A stretch of 32,362 nt of DNA. Origin: Akkermansia muciniphila (GTDB taxonomy: Bacteria > Pseudomonadota > Gammaproteobacteria > Burkholderiales > Burkholderiaceae_C). The stretch is from NCBI GenBank assembly GCA_943327015.2, contig CALPVM020000002.1:1-32362 (forward strand), read 5' to 3'. The position numbers and the translations under genes are program-made. A model generated the notes under the pieces. It saw only the letters and a list, made by a program, of their open reading frames with translations, was not told the origin of the DNA and made no database searches. Position 1 is the stretch's first letter. Each line of letters opens with the position of its first letter. This document shows positions 23,205-30,554 of this stretch, one piece after another.

Positions 23205-24515
23205 TCAAGAAGCTTTAAAGTTAGCTTTCTTTAACAGTGATTCATACTGCTGAGACATCATGTAATTCTGAACCTGCGCCATGAAATCCATGGTTACAAC
23301 TACAATAATCAGCAAAGATGTTCCACCAAAATAAAAGGGCACGTTGTACTTGAGAATTAAAAACTCTGGCAACAAACATACAAGTGTTATGTAAATTGCT
23401 CCTGCAAACGTTAAACGGAGCAGTATTTTATCAATATATTTGGCTGTATGCTCGCCTGGACGAATTCCAGGAACAAATGCACCACTCTTTTTTAAATTAT
23501 CTGCTGTTTCTCTGCTATTGAATACCAACGCAGTGTAGAAAAAGCAAAAAAATACAATTGCGGCTGCATATAAAAGCACATAGACCGGTTGCCCTGGGCT
23601 AAGGGTACTTGCAATGTCTTTTAACCATCGCATCGAGTCACCAGTACTGAACCAGTTTGCGATTGTAGCAGGTAACAAGATTATCGAGGATGCAAATATA
23701 GGAGGAATTACCCCTGCCATATTTAGCTTTAACGGTAAGTGAGATGACTGCCCACCATAAACTTTGTTACCGACTTGTCTACGAGCGTAATTCACTAGAA
23801 TTTTGCGTTGACCGCGCTCAACAAACACTACAAAATAGGTTACAACACCCACCAAAGCCACAATCAGGATACATACAATTATGCTCATAGCTCCTGTTCT
23901 GACCAGCTCGAACAAACCACCCAATGCACTTGGCAACCCTGCTGCAATACCTGCAAAAATTAGGATTGATATACCATTACCTAATCCGCGCTCTGTTATT
24001 TGCTCACCTAACCACATTAGAAACATGGTTCCAGCTGTCAGAGTAACTACCGATGTCATTCTAAAACCGAAACCGGGCGATATGACCAAGCCTGCAGATG
24101 CCTCGAGTGCCATAGCAATACCCAGCGACTGGAAAAGAGCTAAACCTAAAGTTCCGTAGCGTGTGTACTGTGTTATTTTTCTACGCCCAGCTTCGCCTTC
24201 TTTTTTAAGCTGCTCAAAAGCAGGCAAAACGTAACCCAATAACTGCATTACGATAGATGCAGAAATATAAGGCATGATTCCCAGGGCAAAAATTGTGAAC
24301 CTTGATAACGCACCACCGGAAAACATATTAAATAAATTTAATATTCCACCCTCTTGACCCTTGAATAACTGCTGTAATTGCGCAGGATCAATTCCTGGAA
24401 CAGGAATATGGGCTCCGATTCGGTACACGACCAAAGCTAGCAACAAAAACACAAGTCGACGACGTAAATCGTCAAACTTTCCTGTTTTGGCTAAATTTGC
24501 TGCGTTTGTTGCCAC
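23205..24515 (-). CDS. secY: Preprotein translocase channel subunit SecY
   Basis: Central pore of the Sec translocon in the inner membrane. The 436-residue sequence has ten hydrophobic segments and family motifs such as YRIGAHIPVPGID, NMFSGGALSRFTIFALGIMPYI and LGEQITERGLGNGISILIF. The start is GTG, giving MATNAANLAKTGKFDDLRRRL, with only a weak AAGAA upstream. It follows rplO by about 20 bases. Codon use (GGA, ATA, AGG, AGA and TTA) is more AT-rich than in the ribosomal genes on either side, as in infA. Confidence 0.99.
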   Translation of the reverse strand: MATNAANLAKTGKFDDLRRRLVFLLLALVVYRIGAHIPVPGIDPAQLQQLFKGQEGGILNLFNMFSGGALSRFTIFALGIMPYISASIVMQLLGYVLPAFEQLKKEGEAGRRKITQYTRYGTLGLALFQSLGIAMALEASAGLVISPGFGFRMTSVVTLTAGTMFLMWLGEQITERGLGNGISILIFAGIAAGLPSALGGLFELVRTGAMSIIVCILIVALVGVVTYFVVFVERGQRKILVNYARRQVGNKVYGGQSSHLPLKLNMAGVIPPIFASSIILLPATIANWFSTGDSMRWLKDIASTLSPGQPVYVLLYAAAIVFFCFFYTALVFNSRETADNLKKSGAFVPGIRPGEHTAKYIDKILLRLTFAGAIYITLVCLLPEFLILKYNVPFYFGGTSLLIIVVVTMDFMAQVQNYMMSQQYESLLKKANFKAS

Positions 24516-24536
24516 TGGGATTCTTTCGAACTAGTA

Positions 24537-24968
24537 TTAAGCCAAACTTCCACCAACTGCTTCAATAGCAGTTTTTGCTCCAGCTGTTGCCCCAATTCCA
24601 TTGAGTTTGACAGCTTTTGTGATGGTGCCAGTGTTAATAACTTTAACTACTTTAGCCAATTCACCCACTACACCCAATTGCTTGAGTGTTAGCAAGTCAA
24701 CTTCTGGTAGATTGAGCGCTTCAAGCGTTGTCAATGTTACTTCAGCATTAAATTTCAAAGATTGTGATTTGAAGCCACGTTTAGGCAGACGGCGATGCAT
24801 TGGCATTTGTCCGCCTTCGAAACCAACTTTGTGGTAACCACCTGCACGTGATTTCTGACCCTTGTGTCCACGACCAGCTGTTTTGCCGAGTCCAGATCCA
24901 ATGCCACGTCCTACACGACGCTTTGCATGTTTTGCACCATCTGCTGGCTGTATGCTATTGAGTTCCAT
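24537..24968 (-). CDS. rplO: 50S ribosomal protein L15
   Basis: Large-subunit assembly protein, 143 residues, with the Gly-rich basic N-terminal RRVGRGIGSGLGKTAGRGHKG and KSRAGGYHKVGFEGGQMP typical of bacterial L15. Start 24968 (MELNSIQPADGAK) is chosen because AAGGAG lies six bases upstream; two further in-frame start codons (TTG, ATG) lie too close to it. The gene lies between rpmD and secY. Confidence 0.98.
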   Translation of the reverse strand: MELNSIQPADGAKHAKRRVGRGIGSGLGKTAGRGHKGQKSRAGGYHKVGFEGGQMPMHRRLPKRGFKSQSLKFNAEVTLTTLEALNLPEVDLLTLKQLGVVGELAKVVKVINTGTITKAVKLNGIGATAGAKTAIEAVGGSLA

Positions 24969-24978
24969 CATCAACTCC

Positions 24979-25161
24979 TTAGAGCACTTTGACCAGATAA
25001 CTGATCTTGTTAATCATTCCACGTACTTCTGGTGTATCCACCAACTCACTAGTACTGTTCATTTTACGCAAACCTAATCCACGTACAGTTGCACGGTGTG
25101 ATTCTTTGCATCCAATGGGGCTTCGCACCAGTTGAATTTTTACTAATTGTTGTGTTGTCAT
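24979..25161 (-). CDS. rpmD: 50S ribosomal protein L30
   Basis: Small large-subunit protein, 60 residues, the usual bacterial length. It contains KIQLVRSPIGCKESHRATVR and LGLRKMNSTSELVDTPEVRG, the family's core, and ends MINKISYLVKVL. It lies 14 bases after rpsE and 10 before rplO. Confidence 0.98.
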   Translation of the reverse strand: MTTQQLVKIQLVRSPIGCKESHRATVRGLGLRKMNSTSELVDTPEVRGMINKISYLVKVL

Positions 25162-25175
25162 GGGTATATCTCCGA

Positions 25176-25700
25176 TTAAGCGAAGATTTCTTCTATGGTT
25201 TTGCCGCGCTTGGCAGCCACTTCTGCTGGAGTCGTTGATACAGACAGTGCATTCAATGTTGCACGTACCATATTGTAAGGATTGGTTGAACCATGGCTTT
25301 TTGCCACGATATCTGTGATTCCAATTACTTCAAATACTGCACGCATTGGACCACCAGCAATGATTCCAGTACCTTTAGGGGCTGGAGTCATCATCACGCT
25401 AGCAGCACCATGCTGACCTACCACCTTGTGATGAATAGATCCATTTTTTAATGAAACTTTCATCAGGTTGCGTCGCGCTTCTTCCATTGCTTTTTGTACA
25501 GCAGATGGCACTTCTTTCGATTTGCCTTTGCCCATACCAATGCGACCATCACCATCACCCACTACTGTCAGGGCTGCGAATCCTAAAATACGACCGCCTT
25601 TAACAACTTTGGTAACGCGATTGATCGCGATCATTTTTTCGCGCAGACCGTCTTCAGGACCTTCGGCCTTACCCTGCACTTTAGCTTGTACTTTAGCCAT
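25176..25700 (-). CDS. rpsE: 30S ribosomal protein S5
   Basis: Decoding-fidelity protein of the 30S subunit. The 174-residue sequence has the N-terminal double-stranded RNA-binding domain with INRVTKVVKGGRILGFAAL and VVGDGDGRIGMGKGKSKEVP, then the C-terminal domain with GTGIIAGGPMRAVFEVIG and SHGSTNPYNMVRATL. It lies between rplR and rpmD. Confidence 0.99.
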   Translation of the reverse strand: MAKVQAKVQGKAEGPEDGLREKMIAINRVTKVVKGGRILGFAALTVVGDGDGRIGMGKGKSKEVPSAVQKAMEEARRNLMKVSLKNGSIHHKVVGQHGAASVMMTPAPKGTGIIAGGPMRAVFEVIGITDIVAKSHGSTNPYNMVRATLNALSVSTTPAEVAAKRGKTIEEIFA

Positions 25701-25717
25701 ATTAATTTCCGATCTGC

Positions 25718-26083
25718 TTAGAACTGTAATCCAGCTTCACGAGCTGCATCCGCTAACGCTTTTACGCGACCATGGTATGCAAATCCTGAACGGTCAAACG
25801 CAACCTTTTCAACACCAGCTGCTTTGGCTTTTTCAGCCAATCTCTTACCAATGACTTGTGCAGCTGCAATGTTTCCACCTTTGCCAGATGCACCCAGTGA
25901 TGCGCGCACTTCTGCCTCTGCTGTAGATGCTGATGCCAGCACCTTGCCACCATCGCCAGAGATTACTGCGGCGTAAATATGCAAGTTTGTGCGATTGACA
26001 GTCAAACGTGCAATTCCTTGCTGCGCAATACGTATGCGGGTCTGACGCGCTCTGCGAAGACGCTGCTCTTTTTTGGTCAACAT
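25718..26083 (-). CDS. rplR: 50S ribosomal protein L18
   Basis: 5S rRNA-binding protein of the central protuberance, 121 residues. The basic N-terminus MLTKKEQRLRRARQTRIRI, RLTVNRTNLHIYAAVI and the C-terminal FDRSGFAYHGRVKALADAAR are family hallmarks. It lies 11 bases after rplF. Confidence 0.98.
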   Translation of the reverse strand: MLTKKEQRLRRARQTRIRIAQQGIARLTVNRTNLHIYAAVISGDGGKVLASASTAEAEVRASLGASGKGGNIAAAQVIGKRLAEKAKAAGVEKVAFDRSGFAYHGRVKALADAAREAGLQF

Positions 26084-26094
26084 GTTGCAGATCC

Positions 26095-26628
26095 TTATTT
26101 CTTCTTGGTTTCTTTGATTGTGATTTTCTCATCCGCGTAGCGGATACCTTTGCCTTTGTATGGCTCAGGCGCGCGAACAGCACGAATCTCGGCAGCCATC
26201 TGACCTACAACCTGTCGATCAGCACCTTTGATAATGATTTCAGTAGGTGTCGGTGTTTGAACCGTGATTCCTGTTGGCATATCAAAGTTCACTGGATGCG
26301 AGTAACCCACTTGCAAGTTCAGTTTGTTACCAGTTGCTGCCGCTTTGTAACCCACACCAACCAAAGTTAACTTTCTTTCGAAGCCCTTTGTTACGCCAAT
26401 GACCATGTTGTTAACAAGTTGGCGCATAGTGCCGGTCATTGCATCTGCTTCACGTGATTCATTGGCCGCTTTAAAACTTAGCTTGCCCGATTCATTCGCA
26501 ACTGCAACCAATTTATTCATTGGCAATTGGAGTGTACCTCCAGTGCCTTTGACATTGATTTGCTCTTGTGCGATTGTTATTTCTACACCAGCCGGTACTA
26601 CGACTGGCAGTTTACCTACACGAGACAT
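26095..26628 (-). CDS. rplF: 50S ribosomal protein L6
   Basis: Large-subunit protein near the sarcin-ricin loop where GTPase factors bind. Two homologous alpha/beta domains are visible in 177 residues; the second contains the signature PEPYKGKGIRYADE near the C terminus, and the protein starts MSRVGKLPVVVPAGVEI. It lies 21 bases after rpsH. Confidence 0.99.
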   Translation of the reverse strand: MSRVGKLPVVVPAGVEITIAQEQINVKGTGGTLQLPMNKLVAVANESGKLSFKAANESREADAMTGTMRQLVNNMVIGVTKGFERKLTLVGVGYKAAATGNKLNLQVGYSHPVNFDMPTGITVQTPTPTEIIIKGADRQVVGQMAAEIRAVRAPEPYKGKGIRYADEKITIKETKKK

Positions 26629-26649
26629 TTTTTTACTCCTCCTGCAGGG

Positions 26650-27045
26650 TTAAGCTACATAGCAAAGCACTTCACCACCGACACCGGCAGCACGCGCTTT
26701 ACGATCTGTCATTACACCTTTAGGTGTTGTTACGATGGCTACGCCCAAACCGTTTTGCACTTGGGGGATAGCATCACTTGCGCGGTATACACGCAGTCCT
26801 GGGCGACTTACGCGCTCGATGCGCTCAATAACCGGACGGCCTGCATAATACTTTAATGCAATTTCTAACTCTGACTTTCCACCAGAATTTGATACTTTGA
26901 ATGCATCAATGTATCCCTCGTCTTTAAGCACCCGAACAATTGCCAGCTTTACTTTTGATGAAGGTACGCTTACTGTTGATTTTGCAACCATTTGCGCATT
27001 TCTAATGCGTGTTAACAAGTCTGCAATAGGATCACTCATACTCAT
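26650..27045 (-). CDS. rpsH: 30S ribosomal protein S8
   Basis: Primary 16S rRNA-binding protein and, in E. coli, the translational repressor of the spc operon. The 131-residue sequence contains DPIADLLTRIRNAQMVAKS and the C-terminal GVMTDRKARAAGVGGEVLCY. TAGGAG lies seven bases before ATG 27045, favouring it over the in-frame ATG two codons later. It is followed by rplF. Confidence 0.99.
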   Translation of the reverse strand: MSMSDPIADLLTRIRNAQMVAKSTVSVPSSKVKLAIVRVLKDEGYIDAFKVSNSGGKSELEIALKYYAGRPVIERIERVSRPGLRVYRASDAIPQVQNGLGVAIVTTPKGVMTDRKARAAGVGGEVLCYVA

Positions 27046-27062
27046 AATAGTTCTCCTACCTT

Positions 27063-27368
27063 TTACCAGCTCGCCTTGACAATGCCAGGAATCTCTCCGG
27101 CGAATGCCATTTCACGAATTTTTGCACGACCCAGACCAAAGTGCTGGAATGTTCCACGAGGACGACCTGTGATTGCACAGCGATTACGCTGTCTTGTTGG
27201 ATTTGCATTGCGCGGCAATTTTTGCAAAGCCAATCGTGCTGCCGCACGCTCTTCTTCAGAGTGCTTTGCGCTCGTAGCAATCGCCTTGAGTCCTGCATGT
27301 TTTTTTGCGAACTTTGCAACCAATTTGTCGCGTTTGAGTTCACGCTCGATTAAAGCCATTTTAGCCAT
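27063..27368 (-). CDS. rpsN: 30S ribosomal protein S14, zinc-free form
   Basis: Small-subunit head protein, 101 residues, the long cysteine-ligand-free type. It begins MAKMALIERELKRDKLVAKF and has PRNANPTRQRNRCAITGRPR and FGLGRAKIREMAFAGEIPG. The single Cys cannot form a zinc site. It lies eight bases after rplE. Confidence 0.98.
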   Translation of the reverse strand: MAKMALIERELKRDKLVAKFAKKHAGLKAIATSAKHSEEERAAARLALQKLPRNANPTRQRNRCAITGRPRGTFQHFGLGRAKIREMAFAGEIPGIVKASW

Positions 27369-27376
27369 TGATCACC

Positions 27377-27916
27377 TCAATTCTTGAACGGGAAGCGGAA
27401 AGCAGCAAGCAGAGCTTTGCACTCTTCATCTGTCTTTGCTGTTGTGGTGATACTGATATTCAAACCACGCAAAGCATCAACTTTGTCGTATTCAATTTCA
27501 GGAAAAATGATTTGCTCTTTAACACCAATGTTGTAATTTCCACGACCATCGAATGCACGACCGGAAATACCACGGAAATCGCGTACACGTGGCAACGCCA
27601 CGGTTACAAAGCGATCAAGAAACTCGTACATTTGCACACCGCGCAGTGTAACCATGCAGCCAATAGCTTGACCTTCACGGATCTTAAATCCTGCGATCGC
27701 TTTTTTAGCTTTTGTTACTACTGGTTTTTGGCCCGCAATTTTAGTTAAGTCATTGACTGCGTTTTCCATGACTTTTTTATCTGCCACAGCCTCACTCACA
27801 CCCATGTTTAATGTGATTTTAGTGATTCTAGGCACTTGCATAGCTGACTTGTAACCAAATTTTGCTTGCAAGTCTGATGCGATTTTTTCGCGGAACTGTT
27901 GTTGTAAACGTGCCAT
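27377..27916 (-). CDS. rplE: 50S ribosomal protein L5
   Basis: 5S rRNA-binding protein of the central protuberance contacting the P-site tRNA. In 179 residues it shows PRITKITLNMGVSEAVADKK, GQKPVVTKAKKAIAGFKIRE and the C-terminal GLNISITTTAKTDEECKALL. Only two bases separate it from the rplX stop, so any S8-type repressor site would have to overlap coding sequence. Confidence 0.99.
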   Translation of the reverse strand: MARLQQQFREKIASDLQAKFGYKSAMQVPRITKITLNMGVSEAVADKKVMENAVNDLTKIAGQKPVVTKAKKAIAGFKIREGQAIGCMVTLRGVQMYEFLDRFVTVALPRVRDFRGISGRAFDGRGNYNIGVKEQIIFPEIEYDKVDALRGLNISITTTAKTDEECKALLAAFRFPFKN

Positions 27917-27918
27917 GT

Positions 27919-28239
27919 TTATGCCGCCTTGATTTCTTCGCCACTTGACTTGTAAACGCGCACACGCTTACCATCCGCCAGCAACTTGATTCCTACCCGA
28001 TCAGCCTTTCCGGTTGCTGCATTAAAAATTGCAACATTGGATTGGTGAATAGGCATGTTTTTTTCAACGATACCGCCAGTGGTTCCCTTCATGGGATTTG
28101 GCTTTGTATGTTTTTTAACGAGGTTGATACCTTCAACCATAACGTGTGAATCATCTTGACGCAACGTTACTTTACCGCGTTTACCTTTATCGCGTCCTGC
28201 GATGACGATGACTTCATCGCCTTTACGAATCTTGTTCAT
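27919..28239 (-). CDS. rplX: 50S ribosomal protein L24
   Basis: Assembly-initiating large-subunit protein, 106 residues. The N-terminal KOW motif GDEVIVIAGRDKGKRGKVT and the following NLVKKHTKPNPMKGTTGGIV are typical. It lies nine bases after rplN. Confidence 0.98.
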   Translation of the reverse strand: MNKIRKGDEVIVIAGRDKGKRGKVTLRQDDSHVMVEGINLVKKHTKPNPMKGTTGGIVEKNMPIHQSNVAIFNAATGKADRVGIKLLADGKRVRVYKSSGEEIKAA

Positions 28240-28248
28240 GGCGCGTCC

Positions 28249-28617
28249 TTACAAAACTTCTGGCGCCAATGACACGATTTTCATGAACTTTTCAGTACGC
28301 AACTCACGCGTAACTGGTCCAAAAATACGTGTACCAATGGGCTCTAATTTGGCATTGAGCAACACTGCCGCATTGCCATCAAATTTTACTAATGAGCCAT
28401 CGCTGCGGCGAATGCCTTTGGCAGTGCGTACAACTACTGCGCTGTAAACCTCACCTTTTTTGACACGTCCCCGCGGCGCAGCCTCTTTAATACTTACTTT
28501 AATAATGTCGCCTACACTGGCGTAACGACGCTTTGACCCGCCAAGCACTTTAATGCATAGGACAGATTTGGCACCCGTGTTATCGGCAACTTCTAATCTT
28601 GATTCTGTTTGGATCAT
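28249..28617 (-). CDS. rplN: 50S ribosomal protein L14
   Basis: Large-subunit protein at the 30S interface, 122 residues. It starts MIQTESRLEVADNTGAKSVL and contains GRVKKGEVYSAVVVRTAKG and RIFGPVTRELR. Start 28617 gives the exact family N-terminus; an in-frame ATG five codons upstream is unlikely. It is the first gene of this ribosomal block: rpsQ, rpmC and rplP, which usually precede it, are absent and glpD lies upstream instead. Transcription probably starts from the promoter at 28755-28783. Confidence 0.99.
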   Translation of the reverse strand: MIQTESRLEVADNTGAKSVLCIKVLGGSKRRYASVGDIIKVSIKEAAPRGRVKKGEVYSAVVVRTAKGIRRSDGSLVKFDGNAAVLLNAKLEPIGTRIFGPVTRELRTEKFMKIVSLAPEVL

Positions 28618-28754
28618 TTTAAATATTTCCAACTTGCACCCGATTGACTTTATTTAGCCAACCAAGTCAGTCTTGGACCCGTTAATTGCTACACAAACCA
28701 CTTGCATAGCTTTTACTTGGGCAGAAACTTCATCTTTTTCAAGCGAAGCCCTAG

Positions 28755-28783
28755 AATGTAACAGAGTTTTTGCAGGTCGTCAA
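28755..28783 (-). promoter_or_regulatory. Putative promoter of the rplN-rplQ ribosomal block
   Basis: On the minus strand TTGACG (28778-28783, five of six) and TACATT (28755-28760, four of six) are separated by exactly 17 bases. The -35 box overlaps the TGA stop of glpD. Predicted start is near 28748, leaving a leader of about 130 bases before rplN. No terminator lies between glpD and rplN, so readthrough from glpD is also possible. Confidence 0.6.
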
Positions 28784-30411
28784 ACTTTTTTTACTGGAAC
28801 CGTGAAATATTGTGCAGCCAAGCTGCAAAATTCTTCAACTTGGGGATTCAAGCCTGTTTCTTCTTGCAAGATCCGCCCAACGCGCTCTGCTATAGAGTGC
28901 GCTGCTTTGGCTTCTAGAAACAATAGCCGCGACCTTCTGGCCAGCATATCTTCCACAGTAACTGCATACTCAAATCGCGCAGCAAACCTAACCATGGCTT
29001 CGGTGATTCCCGGGTATATTTCTGCATTGGCTCCCGGGAGTGCATTGACAGTTTTTTGCTCATCTCCATAAGAGTGAATACCGGGCGCCAGTGATATGGA
29101 TACCGGCGTCTGGCTGGCTAACTGAGATCCTAGCAAGCGTAATTGGTTGGTAACGCCGTGCTTTGAACGCGGCACCAGTGACTTTTCCATGCATTGCGCC
29201 AGTACGTCTTCAGCCATAGCGCGGTAGGTTGTCCATTTGCCACCTGTGACAGTGACCAGACCACTGCGACTGATTAGAACAGTATGCTCGCGGCTGAGAC
29301 CTTTAGTGTTGTCACCATCATCGTCTTGCGGTTTTACCAGTGGCCGTAATCCTACCCAAATACTTTTTACATCGGCACGGGTAGGCGCACGGCGCAAATA
29401 ACGGGCTGATTCGCTAAGTATGAATTCGACTTCCTCTTCGAACGCCAATGGCTCGCGTGCCAGGTCCGAGCGCGGTGTATCGGTGGTCCCCAAAATTACT
29501 TTACCCAGCCATGGCACTGCAAACAGCACGCGCCCGTCGGCTGTTTTAGGCACCATGAGGGCTGTGTCGGAATCTAAAAACTCACGGTCCACGACAATGT
29601 GAACCCCTTGACTGGGTGCAACCATGGGTTTGGTGGGTCGACGGCCATCATGGGCGTTTGCCACCCCATCTTTTTCGCGCAGAGCATCTACCCATACTCC
29701 TGCTGCGTTTACGACGCATCGCGCTTCAATGGTGTATTGCTCCCCACTGAGGGTATCTTGACATTTGAGGCCTGATACTTTGGAGTCTTGGTTATAAGTT
29801 AAATCGACTGCACTGCAGTAGTTAACCAGTAAAGCACCATGTGCTGCGGCAGTGCGCGCCAACGCCAAGGCGAGGCGGGCATCGTTGAATTGACCATCCC
29901 AGTACTTGACGCCACCCTTGAGTTGATCTTTGACAGCGGTAGGTAGCAATGCTGACGTTTGCTCTTTACCCAAGAGCCGGGTTTTTCCAAGTCCTGCTTT
30001 GCCGGCAAGCAAGTCGTACAGCATGAGTCCAATGCCATAAAACGGGGTTTCCCACCATTTATAGGATGGCATGACAAATGCCAGTGGCTGGGCTAAATGG
30101 GGCGCATTGTTGAGCAACGTGGTGCGTTCGTGCAGTGCTTCACGCACCAGAGAAATGTTGCCTTGTGCCAGGTATCGCACACCTCCATGCACCAGCTTGG
30201 TAGCGCGAGAGGACGTGCCCTTGGCAAAGTCATGCGACTCTACCAACACTACTTTTAGGCCACGGGCTGCAGCATCCAGAGCAACACCCAAACCGGTTGC
30301 GCCGCCACCTACAATCGCAATATCGTAGGTTCGTGTTTCGTTAAGTCGCGCCATTAATTGGGCGCGCGGAGTAGGCATAGGAGTGTTTGCTGGTGACATA
30401 TTTTTTGCCAT
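28780..30411 (-). CDS. glpD: Aerobic glycerol-3-phosphate dehydrogenase
   Basis: FAD-dependent membrane-associated enzyme oxidising glycerol-3-phosphate to dihydroxyacetone phosphate and passing electrons to quinone. The FAD-binding DIAIVGGGATGLGVALDAAA near the N terminus is followed by the family signature GTSSRATKLVHGGVRYL and, later, VTVTGGKWTTYRAMAED. About 543 residues from ATG 30411. A TTG 38 codons further upstream is rejected because the promoter at 30428-30455 lies inside that extension; ATGs four and eleven codons downstream are also possible, and none has a clear Shine-Dalgarno sequence. It is divergent from glpK, its pathway partner. Confidence 0.95.
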   Translation of the reverse strand: MAKNMSPANTPMPTPRAQLMARLNETRTYDIAIVGGGATGLGVALDAAARGLKVVLVESHDFAKGTSSRATKLVHGGVRYLAQGNISLVREALHERTTLLNNAPHLAQPLAFVMPSYKWWETPFYGIGLMLYDLLAGKAGLGKTRLLGKEQTSALLPTAVKDQLKGGVKYWDGQFNDARLALALARTAAAHGALLVNYCSAVDLTYNQDSKVSGLKCQDTLSGEQYTIEARCVVNAAGVWVDALREKDGVANAHDGRRPTKPMVAPSQGVHIVVDREFLDSDTALMVPKTADGRVLFAVPWLGKVILGTTDTPRSDLAREPLAFEEEVEFILSESARYLRRAPTRADVKSIWVGLRPLVKPQDDDGDNTKGLSREHTVLISRSGLVTVTGGKWTTYRAMAEDVLAQCMEKSLVPRSKHGVTNQLRLLGSQLASQTPVSISLAPGIHSYGDEQKTVNALPGANAEIYPGITEAMVRFAARFEYAVTVEDMLARRSRLLFLEAKAAHSIAERVGRILQEETGLNPQVEEFCSLAAQYFTVPVKKV

Positions 30412-30427
30412 TAGACGTTTGAAGGGT

Positions 30428-30455
30428 GTTATGTTATTCGTTTCGGTCGTTCCAA
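30428..30455 (-). promoter_or_regulatory. Putative glpD promoter
   Basis: On the minus strand TTGGAA (30450-30455) and CATAAC (30428-30433), each four of six to consensus, are 16 bases apart. Transcription would start near 30421, ten bases before ATG 30411, supporting that start. Confidence 0.4.
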
Positions 30456-30554
30456 TCGAGTATCGTACATAAATTAGCGCACTACTTTCATTGCTTGCTA
30501 CAGAAATCTTGTAACCTACGGCCAATCATTTTTTTGTTTTGAAGGCACCCAACC

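Noticed and set aside
28640..28668. Hairpin CCAAG-N5-CTTGG in the rplN leader as a terminator
   Set aside because: The stem is only five base pairs and there is no T tract; it cannot be called more than a weak structure.
28664..28782. Open frame continuing from glpD through its TGA for 38 codons, suggesting stop readthrough
   Set aside because: An open stretch of that length is expected by chance fairly often, the extension resembles nothing I know, and the promoter overlapping the stop explains the sequence better.
30412..30525. 38-residue N-terminal extension of GlpD from TTG 30525
   Set aside because: It contains a promoter-like pair at 30428-30455, has no ribosome site, and has no counterpart in the family.
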